DNA from: Prochilodus magdalenae
Taxonomy: Eukaryota; Chordata; Actinopteri; Characiformes; Prochilodontidae
DNA length: 64,000 nt
Direction of reading: 5' to 3'
Assembly: GCA_024036415.1 (NCBI GenBank)
Contig: JAMWET010000156.1
Span: 186,001-250,000 of the forward strand
Part shown: piece after piece, positions 51,851-61,440 of the stretch
How the letters are laid out: each line of letters starts with the position of its first letter
Numbering within the stretch: position 1 is the first letter of the stretch
Notes under the pieces: generated by a model
Database searches by the model: none
What the model saw: only the letters and a program-made list of their open reading frames with translations
Told to the model about the DNA's origin: nothing
Made by a program: the position numbers and the translations under genes

Positions 51851-52490
51851 ACAGCCCCAAATCAGAAACAAAGTTGGCACAGTATGTGAAATTAAAATTT
51901 GTAAATTACTTTTGAACTGTATTACATTTGTAACCTTACAATATCACGTTATTTGAGGTTTTACCTAATAAATGTAGATTTTTATCCAAATAAACAACAT
52001 ATTCCAAAACAGTTTGTAGAGTAAAACTTTCCAAGGTTGCAAGGTTGTTCATTTTTACAACAGTTAGATGAAGACAATGAAGGCAACGAAGACTCAATGT
52101 GCCTCACATTCTCTATTGGGGACTGTGTGGACTTTGGTCCGGTGTACACAGTGTCCAATTCTTCTAAAAAGACCTGGAACACTGATCTGTCTGACCACAA
52201 AACACACTATAGCCCATTCCAGATGCCTCTGAGCCCAGAGTAGTCGACAGCGATTCCCTATGGACATCGTTTTAACTGGCGTTTATGGATGTAGGCCCTT
52301 CCTGTGTGCTGCATTTGTACCATACCATGATTCTAATCACCTGTTAACATCACTGGTTTTAAATCACATCATTATTTATTTATACCTCATTACTAGCATA
52401 TTCGAATCTGCTGCAGGCCTGATCAGCAGGAACGGCACATTAGTGTTCATCCTGTCTGCGGTGAAACAGGAGTAAATATTAGAAATCAAT
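51851..52490 (-). pseudogene. Decayed Tc1/mariner-like transposon of a further lineage
   Basis: The left terminus 'cagccccaaatcagaaac' follows a TA at 51850-51851 and is the 3' end of a minus-strand element. On the minus strand 52200-51982 reads MWSDRSVFQVFLEELDTVY and then TQSPIENV, corresponding to the family's WSDES-FQV and SPIENVW motifs. The glutamate after the catalytic aspartate has become arginine, while the third catalytic glutamate (SPIE) is kept. The two motifs are brought together by an internal deletion. The right side (52310-52400) matches the 5' leader ('aggtataaataaataatgat' on the minus strand), and 'ctgcaggcctgatcagcagg' near 52411-52430 is an inner part of the second terminal repeat. 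The plus-strand frame at 52037-52243 is a shadow. Confidence 0.8.
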
Positions 52491-53158
52491 GCTGTATTTT
52501 CTTATTTGCAGCTTTCCTGGTTCGGTGTTGTAAACATGTCTACTGTACCTGGAGACACACAACTGACTTGGAAGCTGAGCTTAAAGTAATGAGAAGACTG
52601 TAAGTCATGGACAAACACGATTTCTGATTTGGCTCATAAATTAGCTAATATATTCAGACCCAGAAAAGGAAAGGTGAAATAGTGGCTTGGGGATGAAACA
52701 TCTGATTACAGATTCAGCTCAGGAGCGCTCCATCTTGATTGTCTCTCTGTAAAATTAAGTGGTGTGGTCAGGTGGTGTGCAGCATGAGCGCCAAGAGTAA
52801 GGTCTGACACACACCGGTAAATTCCATCTAGTTGCATTTCTCTCATTAAGAAAGTGACATGCACGGGCAGCCTTTATTGCTTGTAAACATAAAGGTAAGC
52901 TAAGGAAACTGATCGTATCAGACTAGTGTATATTCTTTGTGGTGCAATGATGTCTGAAACTTTATAGAAGGGAAGGGAAAGAAAGTTAACTCACTTGCTT
53001 GGACTTTTTCCAAGTAATTTGGACCATTTGTATTGGCCCATTCATCATGGGGGGGTCATTCAACGTAAAGGTCAGCTGGCATTTTCATATAGTGTTAAAA
53101 AAGAAAGACTTATGAAAAGTTCTGAAGCTTTAATATAACAAAAACTTACAAAGGATTA
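52491..53158. other. Non-genic stretch, no supported gene
   Basis: No gene or classifiable repeat was recognised. Confidence 0.5.
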
Positions 53159-53840
53159 GGTACTGTGCAAAAGTCAGAAGCCACTGTTCAAAATCATAAT
53201 AATTCAAATCATAATAGCCATGAAGTACAATTTATTCCCCTCGTTTCAACATCAGGAAAAATAGAACATCAATATTAAACATATTAAACATGTGGTGGCA
53301 GTAATTAAGTTGGTTATGAAGAGACGTTACCCCAGGGGATGGCTCAGGAACGCCCACACCTGTATAAGTTGCCATCTTGGGAGTGAGGTTGAACACTGGC
53401 CAGTGTGCTGCTTATGGCAAGCCAATGTGAATTATCGGAGTTCAGATAAGACATGGTAGTGGAATGCCTTGAGTGGGCTAATGTTGAATCAATGTGCAGA
53501 CCACACCATTTGACAGAACTCTCCTACAACCACCATCACCACATGCTGCCAGTCCCCTAGGTTTTAGTTAGCAAGTGAGGGTTTGTGTCCGTTGCTGTTT
53601 TTTAACAGAGACTGAGGGTCTAACAGTCACGTTCATTAGGCACTCATGGACAGCTACTGCTCTGTCCTCTGTGGGTGTTAATGCTAACCATGATGTAGTC
53701 TCGGCACACACTAGACACTGTCGCTTGAGGAAAGTTAAATGCATGTACAAGTTGAGAAACTAAATGTCCCATCTGTTTGGCACCCACTATCGTTACTCGT
53801 TTGAACTCTGATAATTCACGTCGCTTGCCATGAGGGGGCA
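53159..53840. other. Repeat-like stretch beginning with a mariner-type terminal motif
   Basis: 'gtactgtgcaaaagtcagaa' (53160-53179) resembles a mariner terminal repeat. The sequence beyond it could not be assigned, and overlapping frames on both strands (53568-53946) carry no intact domain. Confidence 0.35.
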
Positions 53841-53842
53841 GG

Positions 53843-53945
53843 GAAAATGTCGTGCTGCTCTTGGGTGTCAAGAAGCAAGTGAAACACCGTAACCTTCCAA
53901 AAGATCCTGAGATACAAAACGCATGTCTGAAATTTATTTTTACCA
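53843..53945 (+). pseudogene. THAP-like zinc-finger fragment, frame-broken
   Basis: On the plus strand, bases from about 53845 read KCRAALGCQEASET before a stop. A shifted frame continues VKHRNLPKDPEIQNACLKFI. The H-x-N/F-L/P-P-K-D-P-E block and the preceding cysteine pair resemble the start of a THAP DNA-binding domain, a zinc finger found in host THAP proteins and in P-element and Kolobok-type transposases. The spacing of the two cysteines is one residue too long, the frame is broken, and the C-x2-H half is not seen. I read it as a transposon relic rather than a host exon, with modest confidence. Confidence 0.35.
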
Positions 53946-53950
53946 CCTAT

Positions 53951-54075
53951 CTTTTGAAGGTTTGGCCAACATATGGAGTTTGTCTATGTCGGTCTGGACT
54001 GATTCCTAAATAAGGCATGCTGCAGAGCAGCCAAAGAGGACAGAGGTCATTTACATATATTGGTCTAAAATACAT
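53951..54075. repeat. Interspersed repeat, first member of a direct pair
   Basis: Shares with 55419-55552, in the same orientation, 'cttttga-ag-gtttgg', 'tatgtcggtctggactgatt', 'aaggcatgctgcagagcagc' and 'aggacagaggtcatttacat'. Similarity is about three quarters by eye. It lies directly after the THAP-like fragment. Confidence 0.75.
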
Positions 54076-54954
54076 TGGTCTGTTCTCAGTTAAGTTATTG
54101 GAACTTTTCTCTTGCAAGCGAACTTATCTTATTTCTAATCTCCTGAAAATATCTCCTGCAAAACAAATACATGTATTTAAATGTAAACGTTAATGGGTGG
54201 TCTCTGACGTCCTACTACATTTCTGTGGTGAGAAAATGTTTGTCGCAGAGTTTTACAGGTAGAGATTCCCATATATGTGTGCTAGGGGGTTAACCTGGGA
54301 AAGTTTCAGTAAAGTAATGTAAATGAAAACTCAGACAAGTAGCCAGAAATAATTCTTCTGCACCTTTGGGGTGGGAAAAAGCTGAGAAACCCACTTTAAA
54401 AGTCTGCTGCTCCCGTGCCTGCTGCCTCTCACCCTAACCCCTCTGCACCCCATAGAGATTCCCACATTTCCACAAGGTTAAGAAAACCCTGAACTCTGAC
54501 ACAGACCAGTTCCCTTGATTTCCCTCCACTGGCTACCTAATGCAGCCCCTTCTGCCGCAGCAGCCCCTCCCATGCTCCTCTAATGCCTGCTTCAAGAGAC
54601 ATGGGCACCAGTCTGGAACGCCTGCTTCTGAAACTTTCCTATGGCACATAACACATTAAAGGTGCCGTACCACTGAAAACTGCACCCTGTCTTTCTTTTA
54701 GTTTCATGTACTGCTGTTGACTTGTCAAACACATCTCTGGTTAGTCAGCCTGAAGTCCGATTGCTGTGTGGGACGAAATATACAAATCCTCTCATTACAC
54801 AGCCACCAATTACCACTTGTTTATCCCTTCAGCCTCTATCGTCTGCACTTTGTTTGGCACAGTGGCATCTGTTCATATGACTGTTAAGCATTTTGTTTCA
54901 TCAGGTCCCCAAACATGGATCACTCGCCCAGTGATGTACTGCATTGGAAGGTGT
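54076..54954. other. Non-genic stretch, no supported gene
   Basis: No gene was recognised. This interval separates the duplicated repeat from the G/T-rich minisatellite. Confidence 0.5.
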
Positions 54955-55350
54955 TTGCGTTGCCAAGGAGGGATTTTGATTGTACTGGGAGGGGTTATGC
55001 TTGTACTGGATGGGCTATGCTTGTACTGGGAGGAGTTTTGGTTGTACCATGAGGTTGGATTGTATGGCGGTGGGGGGTGGCTTGGTTGATTGTACTGGGA
55101 GTGGTTTTGTTTGTAGTGGGAGGGTTTTTATTGTAGTGGGAGGAGTTTTGGATGTACCAGGATAGATATTGGTTGTGCTGGGATGGGTTTCCATTGTACT
55201 GGATGGGCTATGCTTGTACTGGGAAGAGTTTTGGTTGTACCATGAGGAGGGTTTTGATTGTACGGAGGCGAGGGGTGGGTTGGTTGATTGTACCCGGGAC
55301 TGGTTTTGGTTGTGTTGGGAGAGGTTTTGATTGTACTGGAAGAGTTAAGT
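54955..55350. repeat. G/T-rich minisatellite with a larger duplicated block
   Basis: A roughly 20-22-bp degenerate unit of the type 'gttttggttgtactgggagg' recurs across about 400 bp. On top of this a block of about 100 bp starting 'tgtactggatgggctatgc' occurs at 55002 and again at 55195, 193 bp apart, so multi-unit duplication has occurred. One strand is strongly G/T-rich with many GGG runs. The open frames across it arise from the repeat. Confidence 0.85.
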
Positions 55351-55418
55351 AGTTTGCAGGGCGGGGTTTTGGTTGATATCCTGAAATTATTATTATTTTT
55401 TTAAATTTAAAATTTAAT

Positions 55419-55552
55419 CTTTTGAGAGTTTGGTCAAAATTAGGAATAATAATGCTTATGTCAGTCTGGAATGATTTCAGAAAAAGGCATGCTGTAGAGC
55501 AGCCAATTAGGACAGATTTCATTTGCATATATCAGTCTAAAAAGCAAAATTA
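55419..55552. repeat. Interspersed repeat, second member of a direct pair
   Basis: Matches 53951-54075 ('aaggcatgctgtagagcagc', 'aggacagatttcatttgcat'). Together the pair brackets the G/T-rich minisatellite. Confidence 0.75.
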
Positions 55553-55689
55553 CTAAAACAGCTTATTTCATTCTAAGGAATAAACATTGGAAATGGCTCT
55601 GACTATGCTTGTTATGTGGACGAACAACCAAATACAGGAAGAAGGTAGAATACCGCACTTTAAAAACGCTTGACTAAAGCACTCAGTTA

Positions 55690-55935
55690 CCTCAAGTGGC
55701 ATGCGCATTAGAGAGGGACGCGTAGACGCGCACAGGCGCTGTATTGATTCCCTGCCACAGTTTGTTCCCAGCGCGGGACCCCAGAGACGGCGCGTGCCGA
55801 ACGCCGGGCAGGAACTGTGTGGATGAAGTGCCAGAGGCTCCTGTTTGTTTCCTGCTCTGGCAGATGAATAATGCATGAACGATACAAACGAGCGCGGCTT
55901 GCCAATCAGTGGCGTAAAGCTGGTGAGGTTGTCTA
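55690..55935. promoter_or_regulatory. CpG-rich block (possible CpG island or conserved element)
   Basis: Contains roughly twenty CpG dinucleotides in about 245 bp, far denser than any other part of the window. Examples are 'gacgcgtagacgcgcacagg', 'gagacggcgcgtgccgaacg' and 'gagcgcggcttgccaatcag'. The last includes an inverted CCAAT box (minus strand 'ctgattggc'). No TATA box or convincing first exon is evident beside it. A minus-strand frame of 176 codons (55568-56098) covers it but shows no domain. It could be a promoter-like CpG cluster, a conserved enhancer or an unmethylated repeat. Confidence 0.4.
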
Positions 55936-56435
55936 ACGCCGAAATAGAACCCCCCCCTCCTTCCACAGCCCCCTGTCCTTTGTCAGTCTTGGGCCTTTGA
56001 TCTCTTCTTCCTGGACAGACTGGAAAGATGTACGCCTTCGCCCCTCCCTCCCAATTGTACATTCCTTCTCTGCTTCCATCCCATGCTCCCTCCTTCATTT
56101 TGTCGCATTCTGTCCTTCATACGTGGATATGTACACCTCTAGTACCTGTGCACATCACAGGATGTAGCCTGCATTCCATATGCCTGGAGGAAACACTTTC
56201 ATTCAGTTACTACGTAAGTGCACAATACGTGCCATTACCTGGTACTATCCATTTTGCCTGGCAGTGGCAGCGTGACATATTCGCCACAAATTTTACCCGT
56301 GGTTTCCTTTGAAGTGTAATGAATATAATAAGCATATGAAAATGGAATATTGATATGTTTCAAAATCCCAGTACCATATACTGTTAAGGCCAGAGCAACA
56401 CACAGTAAACTACACTTCCATTCAAAGCGCTGACA
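55936..56435. other. Non-genic stretch
   Basis: A pyrimidine-rich tract lies at about 55950-55975 and 56040-56100. No gene was recognised. Confidence 0.5.
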
Positions 56436-56708
56436 TCTTAATTAGAAACACCTACCATGGACTTCCACACACTGGCCAGTTTATTAGAAACACCTACCAT
56501 GTGCATCCACTCACTGGCCACTTTACTGAAAACACCTGCCTTGTGCATCCGCTCACAGGCCACTTTATTGGAAACATCTACATTGTGCTTCTACATAATG
56601 GTCAGTTTATTGGAAACACCTAGCTTCTACATCTGCTCACTGAAATATTATATATACTTCGTATTTCCACCTACTGGCCACTTTATTGGAAACACCTACC
56701 TTACAAGT
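56436..56708. repeat. 42-bp tandem array (about 6 units), third locus
   Basis: Six diverged units of 'actggccactttattggaaa' plus 'cacctacc' and a variable 'tgtgcatccactc' segment, with one irregular spacer near 56640-56665. It is the same unit as at 11962 (inverted) and 30567 (same orientation). No complete element is seen around it. Confidence 0.9.
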
Positions 56709-59270
56709 CAGAATGTTGCCCACATGCCACTTCACAATTTGTCAGCCACCCCCAACACAGCAATGGCACGACACTGACAGCTTTGAGAGCGCTCCACCAT
56801 TCAAAACAGTCCAGCCATGCAGTCCAGGTATTTCAGCCTATTCACAATAATGCACAGTCAGTGCCCCAAAGCGTAACTAACCCTCAAAGAGTGGAACGTT
56901 GATGGACATACAAAATGCTGATTTCAAACGTTATTTCCTGGTACACTCGTGCACATTTGCATACGCATGTCCGTTTTGATTAATTGTGTTCCAAGCTGAC
57001 CTCACATTCGAGCAATGTCTGTCGCTGCATGCTTTGAACGGTGCTAGCCAATGCACTCTTTCTGCTCTAGTGACTAATAACATCCGCAGTTGTGTCTGTG
57101 GAGTCAGTGCTGTGTGTTGACAGAGGCTAATTGTTTCACCCATTGCCAAATCCCTGCTATCAGCTCCTCTCACATAATTTCAGACCGGTCAACACTTTCA
57201 ATTGGCTTTTTTCCCCCTTTAGCTTTAGACCGTAGCACACACACTGTACTTTATCTTCGGCTTGAGACTCTGGCAAATTAGATGCAGGACAAAAAAAAAA
57301 AAAAACATTATTGAATGCTATTTTTTTGGGTGGCTAATTCAAAGCGAATGTAAAGCCACAAAAGCGCTTCTAGCTAAACTCTCAGAAAAGAATAAGGGGT
57401 GAGCGTTGTCTAGCCCGCTACTTATCATCGGGACAGGTTTATTTCCTCACAAGTATTAAGCCGAATAAGGTAGAACAACAGGAAGACAGTTAATAAAACA
57501 ACTCCTGAACTACAGAAGTTACAATTCGGGCTAAGCGCTAGCATGAGTTACTTTGCCATTGCAGGCCTTTTTTATGCCATGGGCAGAGTGTGGAGCACTG
57601 TATACCACAAACGGGCCCCATGAGGCCCAAGATGGTGGACATCGATCGTTTGAGGCCATTTGAAGGGGGCTGCAGACAGAGTTCAGACATGAATGTTTAA
57701 AAACAAAAGGCGGCTGTACTCTATAAAAAGGCTAGCGAAAACTGCAACACTGTTTTTCACCTGCCCTTGCCTCACGAATGACAAGTACAGGCCACAAACA
57801 GAGATTTTTCAACAGCAATGCGCTTACGGCTATAGCCTCAGTGAGCTAATTAGTTAGTTAACTTTGTAATGCACACTATTGTTCAGCTGCATAAGCGTCA
57901 CATATGCATCAAACGTAAATAATAGCCCTTTCTGGAAGAAGCTTTCGAATGAGAGCCATGGTACACTGCCTTTCGCTTTATGTTGTTGCTAATCATCAAG
58001 TAGATCAGCAGCAAGGTCCGATGTTGACGTAGCAAATTGATTGTGACAAAGCACTGAAACAGAGGGCTAGTCTACTACACATCACAGCACTTAACTTTAG
58101 CCATTAGCAAAACAAGCAGGCAATTACTACTACCATTCACAGATTGCTAATAGGCTAAATGGCGCAAGACCAGCAAATGGGAAGATAAAGACTAGGGAGA
58201 CAGACATGAAACACTCTAGTTATACTTATTATATTTGATTATAGTTATTTGAGGATCAATTCATGTTGTAACAGATAAAACAAAAGGGAACTATAAGCGA
58301 AGGGAACTGCTTAGGATTGCTTAAATGGACTTGTGAGAAAGTAATAGAGCTTCTGCTAGCAGATTTCTGTCAGCATGTGAAGCAGAAATCCGAGGGAGAT
58401 TCTTTCTCAACGAAGTTCAGTTTTGAAACTGGCTGGACTTTGAACATCTGTGGGTCTTTTCAGACATGGCGTGAGAGAGGACCCGCAATTTCTTCTCTTT
58501 CTCAAAGATAGTTTGAAAGTTTTAAGTGCTGTTTATCTGATGGAGGGGGTAGGATTTTGGTGGTCTACCAGCTCTTGCACAGTTGCTAGGAGTTCCGTTT
58601 TCTCTATCTTTCCTTTAGTGTGTCATGACTCTTGTTGTGCATGTACCACGGTCTGCCAAGTTATGAAGCTCAAAGTACACACTAGGGAGAGAAACTCTCT
58701 CACAGAAACCCCTGCTCTCAGCTGCTGGAAAATTCCAGCCTAAGTCTCTGTTACAAGCTGATTCATCTCGTAACACAGGCCTTATTGCCCACCTAAAGGC
58801 AAGCTTGGCCCACCCCTACACAAAAACTCCCTCAGTTAAAAGGTCTTCTTTTAGTCAAGCATGTAAAGGTGGATCAGGTTTACTAACTTGTTTGTCTTCA
58901 GGACCGGACTCTGGCTCAAACGGAAATGGCATTGGAGTTGATGTGAATATTACTCCATATTATCTCCATGATTTGTTTAATAAGTTAAATATTATAGTTC
59001 TGTATTATTTTTATTAGATAATTCCATAATAAAGTGCCTGGTAAGAGTGTGCATGATACATGCAAATATATGTAAAGACCATATGTCCCAACTGCTTGGA
59101 TCACAGTAGATACATTATATGGCATCTTCCATGTTTTTGTTATATGGCAGTTTTTAGATGTGCCTTGCTCCATCACAGCTGCTCAGAGTTACATAACAGC
59201 ACTGGCTTACCACAGTTTGGTCTTGTATTACAGCTTATTTTATAATTAGCAAAGTGTGTTTGATTGAGAC
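56709..59270. other. Non-genic stretch, no supported gene
   Basis: A 15-base poly-A run lies at 57291-57305. Bases 57290-57780 and 58280-59030 show no assignable repeat or exon. Open frames at 58317-59017 lie in different frames without a shared domain. Confidence 0.45.
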
Positions 59271-60220
59271 ATTGGTGTTCATTTAATGAACCTTGCAACC
59301 TCCAGATAATTGCTTCAAAGTGACCTGACTGTTGTTATCATTTGAAAGCCTTCACTTCACACAGGCGTGCAAGTTACATCATTGTCATTGTGGTTTTAAT
59401 TGAATATGAATAATTGAATTTCCCTAGTTCGCACCGCAAATAGCCCACCGGTGTCTGAGAGAAAAACTTCTAAAACAATCATTAGGCATTACTCGACAGG
59501 CGACTGGGTAATCACTTCCTCCTTGGGTCAATATGGTTAGCATGGTCCTGTCTAAATGTGGGAGGGAAAAAAAAAGTTTAAGCCTAAAGTTCCACCCCAC
59601 AGCCATTTGACTTAGAGAGATTAGAAATCTATTACCCGGCCAGATAGCCGTTAGCCCTCTTCAATGCATTGATCCACCTGTTACTGCACTTGCATCAGCT
59701 CTCAAACCCCAGTGCCCTGGCGCTTGGTTAAAGTGGGTGGAGGGTGATAAATTGCAGAGGGCTGCTTCTGTGCCATTATTTAAACCAGTCTGGCAGCGCA
59801 CCGCAGAATTAGTCTGGGGTTTGAGGATGTGGATGGTGTTAGCAGGAGCGCACAGAGACTTCATCTTATTGAGCCCACGGCAAACTGCGGACTTATAGGC
59901 TACCGTCACAAAGTTTTGGTCACTGTTTTGTTGCAGGTGCATTTGTACAAAGACTGTAGTAAGCTCTGAAAATCTGCAAGTTGAAAATCTAAGTTGTAGA
60001 TGAGACATAAGAATGAAAGCAGAAAGCAAAATACACAGGGCCTTCAAGCAGGCAGGCAAGTAAATGCATGTCCACAGACAGAAATTCAGAGAAAATAACT
60101 ACCAATAACATTAATAAAAACAACAGGACATAAAGCTCAGACATTTGAAATGGACCAATTGGATAAAGGACTAGGACAAACCATAAAGGCATATATATGC
60201 GACTGATGATTTGAGTCGTC
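59271..60220. other. Unique stretch with possible regulatory texture at 59290-59560
   Basis: Bases 59290-59560 carry AT cores ('gataattgcttcaaagtg', 'gaataattgaatttcc') beside CpG words and no open frame. A 132-codon minus-strand frame at 59661-60059 has no recognised domain. No gene is supported. Confidence 0.3.
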
Positions 60221-60449
60221 AGTGTTCAGGGGGCAGCCCTAGTTGTTTTGAGGGCCGAACAGTATATTGAGTTCTTAAGATACATCCATATACTGTATAT
60301 TCCAGAAGAGATGTAGGATGAAACAAAACCGCTTATATTGATGTTGTTTGTTTGATGTTGTGTTAATGTACATGAGCTGTTTCTTCCATAAAGTCGTGCC
60401 AGTGCCGTAAAGCCACGCAGGGTGCAGCTCAACCCTGCCACCCCCTGAA
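60221..60449. repeat. Possible short MITE with weak terminal repeats
   Basis: 'ttcagggggcagccc' at about 60220 and 'ctgccaccccctgaa' at about 60435-60449 form an imperfect inverted pair of about 12 bp around 200 bp of non-coding DNA. No family was recognised, and a chance match is possible. Confidence 0.25.
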
Positions 60450-61099
60450 AAGTCGTTAATCACGGTGATTATAATGATTCATGCTCTCTCTCCAGCAGCT
60501 GGTTCATGTTTGAGTTCTTGTTTATGCAGTGTTCAGTGGGAAAACATCTTTATAGAGTGAATATTTCTTCATTAAACTCTGCAGTTACAGGTGTAGCTGG
60601 TGCAAATTCATGATTGTATGAAAAATTAACCACATTAAGTTCTGAAGGTTATGAAGTTATCGATCTGGGAAGATTTGTTTCCAGTATCCTGGTTAAATAA
60701 CCCTCTGGACTGGTAATAAAAGTGTTGTATCGGAGCAGCGCACCCTGCGTTATCCAACCGAGAGTACGTTTTTTCCTAAGTGCTCCCAGTCCACTGCAGT
60801 TTATTCTGCTGTTATAAAACTGCAGTCTGTTGTTATAAAAGTGTTTGTGACGTCTCACACAGAGCACTATGATATATATTGTGTAACGCTATACAGCCTA
60901 AAACTACAGATATATGATTTGTGGTCCATATCATGCACCCCTTGTTGTTATGTAAGTAAGCATGACTGATAAGCCCCACAATAAAACAGTGCTGTTAGCT
61001 AATGATAGCACCCTATTTAGCTAGCAGGTTTGGAGTGGGCGTGGCAGACTTTGCTGCAGTCCAGAACCAAAAGGTATCCCCAGTTCTAGTTATGAGACC
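60450..61099. other. Non-genic stretch, no supported gene
   Basis: A small local repeat 'ctgttataaaactgcag' / 'ttgttataaaagtg' lies at about 60811-60842. No gene was recognised. Confidence 0.45.
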
Positions 61100-61440
61100 A
61101 TGACTCCGAAATGGCTTATTTCCCTAATATACAGTACGCAAAAGCAGTGCGCGAGAATAGTTAGTATGTCTGAATATGTAGTGTTCATGAAACAGTACGC
61201 GAAAAGTCCCCAGATGATGCACTACATCGGGAGAGATTTAGAAGTATGCGACCACAGCTCACTGTTCTATCCCATCCAAAAAAATGTCAGAAAGCGGGGA
61301 GGCTGCTGTTTACAAGAGAAAAAATTCAGCATGCATTTACTGCGACCACCTTCTCAAAGCTGCCTACATGTGAAAGTGTTTATCACGAAAACAAGCCACA
61401 ACCAACGCTACTTTCCTTAACAGATGGTAAAGAGTCTGGC
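61100..61440. repeat. Probable fish interspersed repeat (MITE-like)
   Basis: Blocks such as 'gaatatgtagtgttcatgaa', 'ccagatgatgcactacatcg' and 'cgaccaccttctcaaagctg' are familiar to me from a fish interspersed repeat. No second copy is in this window and no terminal repeats are clear, so the call depends on memory. The two small plus-strand frames over it overlap in different frames and have no domain. Confidence 0.35.

Noticed and set aside
52037..52243. Plus-strand acidic 68-codon frame
   Set aside because: Antisense to the recognisable transposase motifs on the minus strand.
55568..56098. Minus-strand open frame of 176 codons, the longest in the window
   Set aside because: No recognisable domain, biased runs from simple sequence, no splice or start context. 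It lies over a CpG-rich block where stop codons are naturally rare.
60221..60449. Claiming a new MITE with certainty
   Set aside because: The terminal match is only about 12 bp with mismatches, and no target duplication is evident, so it is listed only at low confidence.
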